DNA of 64,000 bases from Sparassis latifolia (GCA_018466975.1 CM031558.1:496001-560000), one strand, 5' to 3'. Numbered from the stretch's first letter, positions 12,272 to 23,446 are shown. The notes: generated from the letters alone by a model not told the origin. A program made the numbers and translations.

Positions 12272-13108
12272 TCATCGCCAGTATCTCTGCCGTCCCCAGT
12301 TACTTCCAAACCCGCGTGAAGGAACCCCGTGGCAGCAACTGTATTCCAGCCACAGTGACAGGGCATATGAATTGTCAATTGTCACTGTACTTGCACGCTG
12401 ATCAGTTGCGCGTTGAGTGCGCCATACACGTAAGATATACTTCGGGACTTCTCCTGAACCTGTCGGCTTCGGGGTTTTCCACAGCTACAACAGTTATCAG
12501 GGAAACTGTCCATGAGATGTTTGAGAATACACACACCTTTTCCCATTTATTGCACAAGGTCTCCCACTTGCGCTCCGGTCGTTCTTGTGCAATGGCCCAT
12601 TCATTGTAAATGGGCATCAGCTTCTGCCAACCCTCAGAGCTAATCCGTAACCATGCCTTTATGAGCTTGGTGAGATAGGTGATCTCCTGTTCTGTATATG
12701 TCTTCGAACCCCTCTTTCGGCCTCGACCTTGTCTGTTAGCGCCAGCGCTAGCGTTCCCCTTCTTGGGCTTTGAACACGGAGCCGGAGGCAGTACGAGAGC
12801 TTTCTGCTTCTCCATGGTTCGTGTGGTCACCATTCCGGCCACAGTCTTCGCTTTCTTTGAAGGCGGCGGAGTGAACGCGGGACTCGCACTGCGAGAGCGT
12901 CGGGCAGGTGGACCACGTGAGTCTGGCGCAGCGTGAGGAGTGGTCCGGTCATTGTAGAGGCCAATGTTCTCAGCGCACGAGCGACTGAGTACCCGCGGCG
13001 CGTCTGTCGGATACCAACTGGTAAGTAAAGTACGTCATAGTAATACAGAAAGTAACACACCTGGATCACGAGTAACGGGGCGTCCACGAGGTGCCTCTGC
13101 ATATCCAT
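12272..13108 (-). CDS. DUF6818-type (Myb/SANT-like) DNA-binding protein inside the element
   Basis: Exons proposed: 13108-13059, 13017-12537 and 12484-12272. The central exon has a Pro/Ser/Lys-rich lead (FTPPPSKKAKTV), then the conserved domain: SKTYTEQEITYLTKLIKAW, SSEGWQKLMPIYNEWA, ERPERKWETLCNKWEK. The next exon supplies the family signature KTPKPTGSGEVP, which confirms the intron placement. This domain is a trihelix-like DNA-binding fold found in many copies in Agaricomycete genomes. The first junction needs a weak GTGTTA donor to stay in phase, and the C-terminal tail after the signature is unlike the usual acidic tail, so both ends may be degenerate. It occupies the middle of the inverted-repeat element and is the only recognisable gene in it. 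Confidence 0.7.
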
Positions 13109-13498
13109 GATGAGGGGCGCCGTGTCGCGTGTTTCGCGCTGAGCGAGAACTGGGGGTTATATTCTCGACACCATGTCCAGCGAAACCTCTCTACGCGGGT
13201 CGCGCAGGAGGATTCTACAAACTTGATGGTGAGTACATCATGTTAGTACTGAAATTATGCTGACATACAAGCTTCAAGTTCTGGAAATTTTGTGGAGAGC
13301 GACCTGACATGACAAAGTAACGGACCACCGCACAGCGATGGCGAAACCAGAAAAGAAAGGAATGAGCAGTTAGATTAGTATCGAAAAGAAAGAATTGCAC
13401 AGCAATTGATTATGTTGTAAACTTATGTGTTTGTTGAACGAACGTGCAAAGGACACCAGCCGGCGCGAGGTGAAGGAATCAAGCGGCAGTTAGCACGG

Positions 13499-13770
13499 GC
13501 GCTAAAGTTTAGAAAGTACTCAGGCATGGATTCTAAATCCTATCTCTAAACGCGTTCTAAAGGTCCCTAACCTGGTTCTAATCGGGCGCTAACGAGCCTC
13601 TAGGATCCTTTGTAGTCTGTGGTTTCATATGCCGGGTCGGCAGCTGAGTCACACATAATCTCCGACAAATAAATATCTATTTTAGGAAGGCTATCAGGGA
13701 CTAAGTTTGATGCCGAGATCAGCCGAAGGGTTCTAAATGGATAGAAACCGGTCGCTATCCGCTAAATCGC
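13499..13770. repeat. Subterminal CTAAA/TTCTAA motif cluster
   Basis: Motifs such as GCTAAA, TTCTAAA, TCTCTAAA, CCTAAC and TTCTAAT recur roughly every 10-20 bp in the right subterminal part of the element. Such subterminal repeats are commonly transposase or accessory-protein binding sites; that role here is inferred. Confidence 0.55.
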
Positions 13771-13786
13771 TTGCGGGAAGTCATCC
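13754..13786 (-). repeat. Right terminal inverted repeat of the 2.0-kb element
   Basis: Inverted copy of 11785-11817, followed directly by ACT as is the left end. Confidence 0.88.
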
Positions 13787-13789
13787 ACT

Positions 13790-14604
13790 CATATGCATCC
13801 ATATCCATCTTGCATGACTGAGGCAGCTCAACGAAGAAAATAATTGTATTTCCAACGGAAGCGATCCAAGAACCACGCACTTGGTCCCCCCATTCATTTG
13901 GACCACACAGTGATTCAAACGTTCATGGAAACTCCCACAAGCGTACTTGCACAAACCGTCCATGTGAAACCTCATGCTGGAGATCGAAGCGCCCCAATCG
14001 TCATCCTGAGACCAGCCTAAGTGTAGCCATTCAATTCAGGAGCATCGAGAGACAGAGGAACACGACTTATCGTATTGCGCGGATGCCTCGGGGTGGATTG
14101 GTAGACCAATCAGCTCTTACCATGACTGTAGACAAAGAACAACAGTGCGAAGGGTACGAATGCGGTACCACAGAATTAATATGGGTCCATGAACCCTTCT
14201 CGAAGCGATGAAACTGAAGTGCCACAAGCGGATTGCGCTCCAGTTGGACGAGATATACGAGATGACCGGCTTCTGAAGATTACCGTTCAGAAAAACATCC
14301 GGTAAAACAATACTTGCCAATGAAACCAAAATGACATCTGACTGTAAGAGCTCACCGAAGAAACCATTTCTGGTGAGGACAAAAGGTGATGCGATTTATA
14401 TTATATGCAAAATGCCCATGTGCGAACGACGAGAGATGCCACACAACGAGACAGGATGGGACGCACAAGACACGAAAGCAGCAAGAAGAGTCAACAGAGC
14501 ATGCAAGAAGAGTCAATGCAATAAAACACTGGAAAGCAATTGTAAGCTGGGGCCGGGAGTAAGGAAAAACAGCAGAAACACTGACAGCACCAGCCCACAC
14601 CCTT
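13790..14604. other. Intergenic right of the element; nothing recognised
   Basis: About 800 bp between the element and the end of the RING-like gene. Short open frames exist on both strands without recognisable motifs. Confidence 0.4.
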
Positions 14605-16378
14605 CTAAACGAAGGCAGCTATCGCCCCTCGCTCTTCGTCCATCTTCCATACACCATCGACGCAAATGCTCACATGCACGTGCCCACAACCCGCCACAGG
14701 GCACACCCACGAATGCTCAGCCTCAATAGCAGGCTTATGTGCCCGACGAGCCCTGCCCTTGCCTTTCCCCTTCGCGTGCGCGGGAGTTGCAGGGGGCTGA
14801 CGACGACGTGGAAGTATACGCGCCAATCGTCCCGGTGGATGACGAGCTGATTCCGAAGCAGCGCCAGTAGTACCGACTTTCAACGACGCTGGTGGGCAAC
14901 GCGATCGCAAGCGCGAGCGTATTGAATTTTCCGCAACTTCGAGCTCGGGCACCGCCGGCATCGACGATAGATCCGGTATCCCGGTAGCTTTGCCTTTACC
15001 CTTCCTATCCTGAACCAACGGTTCCATCGGCGCAGCATCTTCGGGTTCCGCTTTGGCCTTGCCTTTACTCTCTACCTCCTCCCCGACGAGTTCTTGGGTG
15101 GCAGGGTGCATCAGCTCCTCGATGCATTTGCCATCCACAATGTGGCCACACCGCAATACCCATATCCGTCCCATCTTTCTCTGGTCCTCGGTTAACGCAC
15201 CGCGAACGAGTGGGTCAAGACACTGGGCGCAGACGAGTGTTGTCTCGACAGCAGTCGTGCTTGAGCTCGTGCTTGCACTGCCTGTGGTTGCACCTGAACT
15301 GGATACTGCTTCGTCATCGTCAAGAACAATCACTGTCGGTGAAGATGCACCAGATGAGGACAGCATCTCGGCAGGCGCAAAGTCAAACGTAAATCCAGGC
15401 ATTGGCTTGTCGGGGTGCGTGTAGGTAGGCTTGTAATACTTGGGTTCGTCAAGACCACCGGTGCGCCCACTACGCAATGGGTAGTCTGCTCCGGCCCAGT
15501 CGAAGAATCCATCGTCTATACTCTGCACGGGCAGAAAGTCATCGTAAGGTATAATTGTGTTGTCTGCCCATGGCGCACGCGTCCGCCGAGCCCGGCCCTG
15601 TGATGGGCTTCGAGGAGGCTCCTCCTGTGATCCTGTGGCGGTGAATTGACGGAAGATGTCCAAAAAGGAGAAACGGCTTGCCCGTTCCGGCATAGCTCTC
15701 CGTCGCTCCTCCTGACTATTCGCCTCGGCGACAGCATCTCGGTTCAAAGCAATGAGCGCTCCGCCGAGGCCCATGACGGGTTGGTGGTGCGAACGTGCAG
15801 CAGCAGGTGGAGTGTGAACGGGAGGTGTATGGTGTCGATGAGGGAGATGGTCAAAGAGGGATTCAAAAGGCAAGGGCTCAGGATTTGCAGCAATAACTGG
15901 AGGAAGTCCACCATGGTGCCGCCTGCTCAGGTGAGCCGGGAAGGAACCTTGGCCAGCGAGGTGCCGTGGGACAGGAGGTACAGGCGGACGAGATGATCGT
16001 TGTGCAGGGGGTGGTGGTGGGGAAACAAGGCGACTGCGGCCAGCTGGAGTGGCAAGAATTTTTGAGCAGAACCATGGTGTGACACATAGGGTCTGGCGTA
16101 CCTGTAGGCGCCATGCTAGAGGATGGCTGATCATCGTCACTGTCGACTACTATAATTTCGAACTGATTTGGGATGCTACGGCTAGAACCCCGGGATATTC
16201 GTCGTCGCTGTGAGCGTCTGAAACCGGAAAACGATACCTCTTGACCCTCGTGAGTATCGATACGCGGTAATAGTGAGAAGGAGGCGATGTCGCCATCATC
16301 CAATAAATCGACATCGATGATTTCTGGTGATCGCGGACGACGTTGAGGAATAACAGACACAGAATCAACTGCGGCCAT
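14605..16378 (-). CDS. RING-like protein with a long insertion between zinc ligands
   Basis: Two exons, 16378-16102 and 16043-14605, give 571 residues. The protein starts MAAVDSVSVIPQRRP and has an acidic patch (IIDVDLLDDGD) and two SIM-like hydrophobic-acidic motifs (EIIVVDSDDD and TVIVLDDDE), suggesting SUMO binding. A proline-rich middle follows. The C-terminal third reads as a RING split by about 130 residues: CAQC, then LRCGHIVDGKC, a Lys/Gly/Arg-rich insert with repeated KGKGKA, then CPVAGCGHVHVS near the end. If it folds as a RING it would be a SUMO-targeted-type ubiquitin ligase; that is inference. Residues and spacing are seen directly; the family is known to me only as uncharacterised basidiomycete proteins. 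Confidence 0.75.
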
Positions 16379-17697
16379 GGTTGGTAGAAAGTCTGGCTGT
16401 CGTCGTGCTCGCCGCTGTGGCCGTCGTGGTCGACAGACAAGGTTGGACCCAGGCGCGAAGGCTGACATTCTCACACACCACGTGATGGAAGCCAAACAGA
16501 GCACCACAACATGCGCGTATAAAATTTGCTCTCTGCCGATGAATATGCCCTTCGTCCTCTTTTGATATGCCTTGTCTACGATGTAGTAGGGATGGTAAAA
16601 CGTGAGTGGCTTATTCTCGCCACATCTTAAGGATGACTTTATTCTCTTCCCCGTCTTACACGACCATGCCGAGGAAAAGAGCGGTCTGTTCGCAACAGAC
16701 CCGCGTTCTACGGAGCGCACAGTGTACTTGCCAGTGCCATTTCGCCTGAACCTATATCTCATGTCTTGTCTGTTGTAACGTTCACTGACAACTGTTGTCA
16801 GGTGGTCCGCATTGTCATGAGGAAAAATTTGTGAGTTTTTTTGTTTCATTTCCGCGTTGGAGGTCGCTGCCTTCTGGACGATGAATGTTCCGTACGTTCG
16901 CAGTTTTCACCCTAGCCCCCTTCCTTGCTGGAAGTACTCCCCCAATGCTGAACGTCTACATTCCCCCTCCATACCGTGTGGAACCCACTATCATGCGGTC
17001 GAGTGTGGGCCGCCCGTGTGGCGCGCTGGGCGCAAAGTGGGTGGTCGGGGCGGTGAGGGTCGCAAGTACCTTCCTTTGGATGTCTGATCTCTTACTTCTG
17101 CTATATCGATGTGAATCTTTACTCATGGTCTTTATCCCAGTGTAACGTTGGACTCCAAGAGGTCAGTGTATGTGTAGCTCGACGAATGTACTGTAGTATG
17201 TAGTGAGTTATGTAGTGAATTTATTCTCGTTGAGAATGTGTTCTCATTGGCAATGCTACAATTGATTTGATGCAGACGTATCGGCGCGCTTGATGGTCAT
17301 GCGTCAGTTTGAGCGGCATCCAGAGTATGTATGACTCAGGAACCGTCCGACGGATTCCGCGCGGAGGCAGTACGTACTTCTTGAAGTGCCGGCTGAAGGC
17401 GCGGTGTACCTCGGCACTAGCACATGGCGGTTACCTGCGGAATGGCACTGGAACCATCCAGTGGCGGTGCCGCAGCGGTGACATACGTGGGGACTCAGTA
17501 CTCAAGGCTTTTACCGGAGTTTCTGCTGTGCCGCCTTGCGTCCATTGGGCACTGGCCTACAACACCGCTCCCTGTCAGCCACACTAGGTGCTAGCGCCGA
17601 GCCAAGTACAAATTGACTGAGGCATCGAGACGGTGGCCTGTAAACAAGCCGAAAATCTGGCATTGGTTGAACCTCACATTTACCGGTACTACACATC
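16379..17697. other. 1.3-kb intergenic interval; nothing firm
   Basis: Upstream of the RING-like gene and of the small gene at 17698. Plus-strand frames at 16885-17145 and 17309-17587 lack motifs and bias. Probably promoter sequence for both divergent genes. Confidence 0.4.
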
Positions 17698-18221
17698 ATG
17701 CCTCGGACTGCATCACCGTCAATCGTCACCTACCGTTTGCACAAAAAGATGGTGTACGTTTCACCAGCGGAAAGCTATGAGGTTTGTCTTATTTCAGGGT
17801 ACTTTCCCGTATAAATCCTTACAAGGACATGCAGGAAGCCGTAGATTTTGCAAAGGCTGTCTTCGCAGACGAGCTTAGCGGCATAGATCGCACCCGCGTC
17901 GTATTCTCCATCAACGTTGCAGTGCAGCACACCCCTCGTACTGTCCAAATTGGACCGATGGCATGGAACGCAGTGATTTCAACACTCGTGGAGTACGAAA
18001 TCATCGACGTCTCAGTACAGTCAAGTGTGTGCCACGTCGGATACACAGACGACACGCCTCCTCCTTACGTGGACACGCACCCAAAACATTCCTGGTCGCT
18101 ATCACCCCTTCCCCCTTGTCGCCCTCATACTCCGATATCACCGGCTCGAAGTCCAAGTCCTGGCAAGGGGACACGGAATTGGTTCGAGAGGCATTTTCAA
18201 CCCTTACCCTTCCAAGTATAA
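17698..18221 (+). CDS. Small conserved-looking hypothetical protein
   Basis: Two exons, 17698-17781 and 17835-18221, are separated by a 53-nt intron with GTTTGT donor and GCAG acceptor and join in phase to give 156 residues. The first about 85 residues look like one compact alpha/beta domain: IVTYRLHKKMVYVSP, SYEEAVDFAKAVFADEL, then RTRVVFSINVAV and AWNAVISTLVEYEIIDVSV. The rest is Pro/Ser-rich. The smooth domain continuity across the intron supports a real gene, although I do not recognise the family. The 3' part may contain a further unrecognised intron. Confidence 0.55.
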
Positions 18222-18834
18222 CACGGTGGAGACAATATCGGACTCATTTACTTGTAGCATATAGCACACATCTGTAATCCACATGCATCGACTTTAGTAT
18301 TACCCAACCAATGGACAGCCTGAGCTTCATATCTCGTATTGCACTCCCAGCCCTTCCCAGGTCGTTGCTGTGAATTCTCAACTCCGAAGTGCGCTTCGTG
18401 CATCTTAGCGCGCCGACGACAAGTTCCGTTTTCCCCTCGCCAGTACGCAGCGTTGAGCGCAAATCAGATATCATCCAATCATCACTGCCAAGTTGAATGA
18501 GACTAGTATTTGGAAAATATCATGGCGAGCCGCTCAGGTTGCCAGTGTTGTGAGACTCAAAAAACTTTAAATGAGTGCAGGAGCGCTCCGAGCTTCAGAT
18601 GTACTCCGATCGTGATTTACTTCGTCCACGTTCGGTATGTTGACATAACTATCTGCAGATGCTTCCGAGTGAGTGCTGATGACCGTGATACGCATCCAGT
18701 ATTTGCTATACGTTGTCCTTACAGCCTTTGCAGTCTTGTCAGCTGCCAGGTTATTTCTGCGATCATTCAACGGACTCCGAAGCGTGCACAGCCACTGGCA
18801 CCCAGCACGGTTCAGCAGTTTCAATCATTCTACT
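18222..18834. other. Intergenic; nothing recognised
   Basis: About 610 bp between the small hypothetical gene and the aldo/keto reductase. No recognisable coding or RNA signal. Confidence 0.4.
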
Positions 18835-20131
18835 ATGGCGCTATCGCTAGAATCAAAGCTCAAGGTACGCACTTATCAGGACCACATGTCACAACATCTC
18901 TAGTACTTGCATGAGGTATTCATCGTATCCCTCAGCTCCGCGACGGAAATGAGATACCTATCATTGGGTTTGGTGAGTGAGGCAGTTATCATTGCCACGA
19001 CTCAGGAAGACTCGCACCCACTCACACCTGCAACATAGGAACCTATGAAATAGAAGGACGGGAAGCCTACACTACCGTCAAGTGGGCTTTGGAGGTAAGC
19101 CGAAGCTATACAGATTGCAGAGATTGAGGCACTGACCTCGCTTAGGCCGGATACCGCCATATCGTACGTGTCATCACTGCTTCAACTCGAATACAAACTG
19201 CTATGCGAGCGCTTTGCAGGACTCGGCTGAGTGGTACGCCAATGAGCGCCAATGTGGACGCGCCATCCAGGACTTCTGCAAGGAGACCGGCGTTTCGCGC
19301 AGCGACGTTTACTACACGACGAAGCTGCGCTCCAACTCGGGGTACGCCGCCGCTAAAGCGGCGATTCAGAAGTCGCTGGATACGTGTGGCCTGGGATATA
19401 TTGATTTGTTCTTGCTGCACTCCCCGATTGGCGGGCCTGAGATGCGGCGCGAAAGTTGGCGCGCTGCACTCGATGCCAAAGCTGAGGGAAATGTTCGGAG
19501 TATCGGCGTGAGCAATTACGGCGTGCGTCATCTGCAGGAGATGATACGGTCGGGTGTGGAACTCCCGGCGATCAACCAGGTCAGTCCTTTCATCCTGACT
19601 CGAACTGTGCTCAAACTTTTGGTTGAAGGTTGACCTTCATCCGTTCATGACCCGCACGGACATCGTTGAAATCTGCACGGAGCACAATATAGCCCTAGAG
19701 GTGCGGATGTTGTCTATTTTGTCTGCCCGATATTTGAACCGTTATGCAGGCTTGGGCCCCGCTTGTCCGTGGACTCCGCTTCAACCATCCTTCCATCAAA
19801 ACGTTGGCTCAGAAGTACAACAAGGAGCCTGCTCAGATTCTCTTACGCTACTCCTTGCAGAAGGTAGAATTCATCTACCGCCTCGCGAAGCTTTGTCATG
19901 ACCGTCGATGTTGCCAATGCACAGAATTACATTGCTCTTCCGAAATCGGCGTCCAGGAGTCGTATCCAGTCGAATATTCAAATTTATGACTTCAATTTGA
20001 CATCAGAAGAGATTGCTCATTTGGATAGCCTGGACGAAGGTACGCCTGTTCTCCATCGAGTTATCTTCGGGTTGCTACATGTATATTTCTCAGAACTGGT
20101 AACGGACTGGGATCCCACAAAATGTCCGTGA
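18835..20131 (+). CDS. Aldo/keto reductase
   Basis: NADPH-dependent oxidoreductase of the aldo/keto reductase superfamily, cytosolic, carbonyl substrate unknown. Nine exons: 18835-18864, 18936-18972, 19039-19094, 19146-19163, 19220-19579, 19629-19700, 19750-19863, 19925-20039 and 20094-20131, totalling 279 residues. The catalytic tetrad is visible: Asp and Tyr in DSAEWYANE, Lys in YYTTKLRSN, His in LFLLHSPIGG. The nucleotide-binding C-terminal part reads NYIALPKSASRSRIQSNIQI and FNLTSEEIAHLDSLDE. Exon 4 is only 18 nt (AGYRHI) but is required for the highly conserved segment before the active-site Asp. All junctions keep frame, so the gene looks intact. It is convergent with the arrestin-like gene, 242 bp away. 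Confidence 0.93.
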
Positions 20132-20373
20132 AGCAGCAGTATTGTGCAGTCGAGTCACGTGTAAGAGGTACATAATCAATCAAGTTGGCAGTTGCATTAT
20201 ACTTTGGTGAGATCTATTGTTTGACAGCTTAATGGCTGACGTTAACATCTACCTCTCCAGTGCTGATTACGGACCGAATGTGTGCGGACTTATCTTGAAT
20301 AACATGTACGGACAATACAGCACGTCGACAAGGTACAATGAAATACTACATTAAGAATTGCAGAAAACACTGT

Positions 20374-22181
20374 TCAAACCCAAACTAAGAACCCTCCGAC
20401 ACGTACTCCTACTGGGCGTGGCTCTTCCAGATCTTCCCCGTCATAATGCGGAGGCATGTAGGCTCTTGGCCGTGGCCCTTCCGCGAACGCGGTCACAATC
20501 TCCACTGACTCCCTGAGTAACGGTTTCTTCTCAGAGGGGATAAACCCCACCGCTTGGAACGGCTCAATTACAACCATGTGCTGGAAAAAAGTATCAGTAA
20601 TCAGAAACAGCATCGAACCGCAACGGCTTGCATCTAAATTGAAGTTGAGTATGTGGCACCGCGGCGATACTGCTTCGGGAATGTGGATCTCGCCGGCCAA
20701 TGTTCTCCTGTTTGGCAGTTGCACCTCGTTTTCCGGCGGCCACCACACAGCTCGACCAATCGAGCGAGATCTGACTTCCTTCAGTGGTTGCTCCTCTGCA
20801 GATGTCTCCCGAAATCCCGGCATCGTGGTCCCAAAGGATGTGCGTTGGACAAGCCTAACCACTATGGCGTGGCGAGTGGCAAGTAGGTCCAATGCTTGCT
20901 GATCGGCACTCTCAATCGTGAGCATGAGAGGTATTGGGGTACCTCTAGTATAGCACAACTACAGATCACCGGATTGGCTGGCGCAAATAATACTGTTGCA
21001 ATCAGGCACTTACTGGCCGTGCAAGCGATAACTGAAAAAAAATAAGGGTTAGAGATAAGGGATGCTACGTGTATAGACGGACTTACTGTACATGCCGCCT
21101 CTACCGCGATGGATTTGAAGATCTTGCCGCGAAGCTTCACTGGGGGAAGAGTCTTCCATCCCTCCGGATCACCGTCTGCTCCGACCAGAGGGAAATTCTC
21201 CCGATACGCAAGCTGACGCGTAATGGAAGGTGTAGTGGGACGCAGAAGAGGGTTGAACAATATGGGCACTACCAACCTGTCATCCCAAGCACACTACCAT
21301 CTGCAATGCACTGCCGAGAAAAGGCAATGCTACTCACTTGCTATGGCTGCGAAGCCTTCCCCTCTCCACACGCACGGCTAGCTGATACTCCACGCGCACC
21401 CCACTTATACCGTCCGATAAGGAGGGTGGGAGACGAAAATTTTTCCGTGCGCTGTCCACGTCGATGTGGGAGACAATACTGACACCTTTTGGGAGCTTGA
21501 AGGAGAACGGCCATTCATAGCGCCCCTTCAGCTTACCAGACTGCTTCACAGTATTTGGCGCGTCTGCTAGCACTTCAGGGTCTTGGTCAACAGAGCACGA
21601 CCACAATGTGCGCTTCATGTTCAGAAAATACGATGCGCTATGCGAGAAATAATTCAATTGGCCAGTCAACTGTTACGGGGGTCAGTATATTTCAAGGCTT
21701 ATTGGACAACGTGGCAGCTTTTCCAACGGCTTAGTGCATCAAAACCCACCGTACATATGACAAAATGTACTGCAGAGCGTCTGCTACTATTCGCCATCAC
21801 TGATAACACTATGAGACCGGAGAAAGGCACAAAACCACAACGCACCCCTCAGAAGCCGCAACACTGCATCTGGGAAGGCTCGCAAATAACATGACGACTC
21901 ACTGCGATATGTACGGAGTCTATGATGTCCTCCTTCTCCAAGTTCAGCATCAAAGTGCCACCGACCAAACCTCCTTGGAAGAACATCGGTGTTTCGACAT
22001 TGGTGGCAGCCCTGCTGACGACCGTCAACGACAGCCAATGCTCTCCGTCTTTCTTGGTAAGGTGGAATGAATGCTGTGTGTTTAATGGAGGTACATCCCA
22101 GCTTGTAGAAGGAGTCCTTGCATACGAAGGCAGTTCGAGGTCTATTGCAGCGGCATTTCCAGGGTAAGCAGGAGCATCCAT
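20374..22181 (-). CDS. Arrestin-like domain protein
   Basis: Member of the large basidiomycete alpha-arrestin-like family; such proteins usually act as adaptors for membrane-protein trafficking and ubiquitination. Exons: 22181-21903, 21669-21338, 21276-21087, 21031-21014, 20958-20632 and 20580-20374, 450 residues. The N-terminal arrestin sandwich includes LELPSYARTP, GEHWLSLTVVSRA, then LVGGTLMLNLEKEDIIDSV, GRYEWPFSFKLP and SGVRVEYQLAVRVERG. The C-terminal domain has ITRQLAYRENFPLVG, DPEGWKTLPPVKLRG and CYTRGTPIPLMLTI. Exon 4 is an 18-nt microexon (LSLARP). The last intron (20631-20581) appears to use a GC donor; without splicing it would add 17 hydrophobic residues in frame. The start at 22181 is the first ATG before the conserved region; an upstream exon is possible. 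No PPxY motif is evident in the part read. Confidence 0.82.
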
Positions 22182-22582
22182 ACGATCGCTGTCTGAGAGG
22201 TGGTAGCTGCAGGAGATACTGCTGCGCCCATTGGGGATTGTCGTGATACGGCATATATCCTGGGTTCTCCCGGCTGTCATGCGGCTTACATACCGTGGAC
22301 AACACTCGAAATCTCGCTGGCGGGGTTGCTCGCCAACGCTCAGTCATTCGACAACATTGGCGGTGATGTTTGTTGGATAAGTATAGCTGGAAGTCAAGCT
22401 GAAAATTCGCTGAGGTGGAGAACCAGAAACTTGGATCCGAAGAGCATTGAAGTTGGATGATCTGAGTTATATATTTACTTCTATGGATTACATAGGGGTT
22501 TATACGACATGAAATCAGTGCGAATATTCCCCATGGAGCTGACTTCGTCGACAGAAAGGCGGACGCCACCGCGCAGGGATCC
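22182..22582. promoter_or_regulatory. Divergent promoter region of arrestin-like and J-domain genes
   Basis: About 400 bp between two divergent start codons. No specific motif identified; the long minus-strand open frame across it overlaps the arrestin gene out of frame and is treated as a shadow. Confidence 0.4.
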
Positions 22583-23446
22583 ATGAACTCCGTTTCTCCT
22601 ACTACCATGTTGTACACGAAATCACATCTCAAGTCTTCGCCACGAAAGTTCATTCAAGGAAATAATTTTTCTTCGTCATGTCGGAGGAAGAGTCACTATA
22701 AGACACTCTCGGTTCCCCACAACGCGACCAAGAACCAGATCAAGGCAGGTCTAGACTTCTGGAGATTCATACATACGCGTAATTGACAATTTTCCAGTCG
22801 AGTTACTACAAGGTAAGACTGGCTTAATGCAAGCTGTGACTCACTGTCTGATGAACCTAGATGATCTCTAGCTAAGCAAGCTATGGCATCCTGACCTCAC
22901 GAAAGATCCAAGGGCGAAGGAGAAATTCCAAGCGGTCAGTGAGGCGTATAATGTGCTGGGAGATGATAGGAAGCGGTTTGTCACCTAGTTGTCTAATTGC
23001 TGCGATGTGCGAAATGCTAACCTTCGCCCACCAGGAGAGCGTACGACAGAACTATCGTCGCTGCAGCATCAATACGAAACCCTTCAAACTCATTCAATGA
23101 CGCAGCATACACTATGCACCCCTCGTACGAACGACGGCGAGGAGCTACTCATGCGTGGGAGTACTCACGCCGGCCACGATCAGGGCAGCACTATACGCCT
23201 CCACCGGGACATGCACAACAGGCCCACGGCCATGCTCAACATCCATATGCCCGGCATTCCGACCCGTTCTCATCTCCCAATGTACAACGTGCAACAGGAA
23301 AGAAAACGACGCGTCCGGTGCACGAGGGTCCGACTGAGGCCGACCGAATTAGCGGCGAATCAACTTTCTGGAGAGTTGTGCAGGTAGTAGGCATAGTGAT
23401 GTTGGTCGCCACGATTGGCGGTGGTGTCAGTGCGAATGCAAATTGA
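22583..23446 (+). CDS. J-domain (DnaJ-like) protein, possibly mitochondrial membrane
   Basis: Hsp70 co-chaperone. Exons: 22583-22744, 22798-22812, 22872-22975 and 23035-23446, giving 230 residues. The J domain reads [51 protein letters not shown]; the essential HPD tripeptide is present. The N-terminus before it is Ser/Lys/Arg-rich without acidic residues, resembling a mitochondrial presequence, and a single hydrophobic segment ([16 protein letters not shown]) lies near the C-terminus, as in fungal J proteins anchored in a mitochondrial membrane; location is inferred. Exon 2 is a 15-nt microexon, and the first intron appears to start with GC (AAG then GCAGGT), the only junction that keeps the J-domain frame. 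Ends 204 bp before the convergent NAS6 gene. Confidence 0.87.

Larger units (their letters stand above)
11785..13786. mobile_element. 2.0-kb DNA element with 33-bp terminal inverted repeats
   Basis: The segment 11785-11817 is repeated inverted at 13754-13786 with 32 of 33 bases matching (both start GGATGACTTCCCG). The trinucleotide ACT flanks both ends (11782-11784 and 13787-13789), consistent with a 3-bp target-site duplication. The right subterminal 280 bp (13499-13770) is dense in CTAAA/TTCTAA motifs. Inside lies one gene with a DUF6818-type domain and no transposase that I can recognise. The size, 3-bp duplication and SANT/Myb-like cargo resemble PIF/Harbinger elements, but the ACT target does not fit their usual TWA preference, so the superfamily assignment is only a suggestion. 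Confidence 0.8.

Noticed and set aside
21787..22653. 288-codon minus-strand open frame
   Set aside because: Overlaps the arrestin-like exon out of frame; has no motif of its own and its composition is that of a shifted frame.
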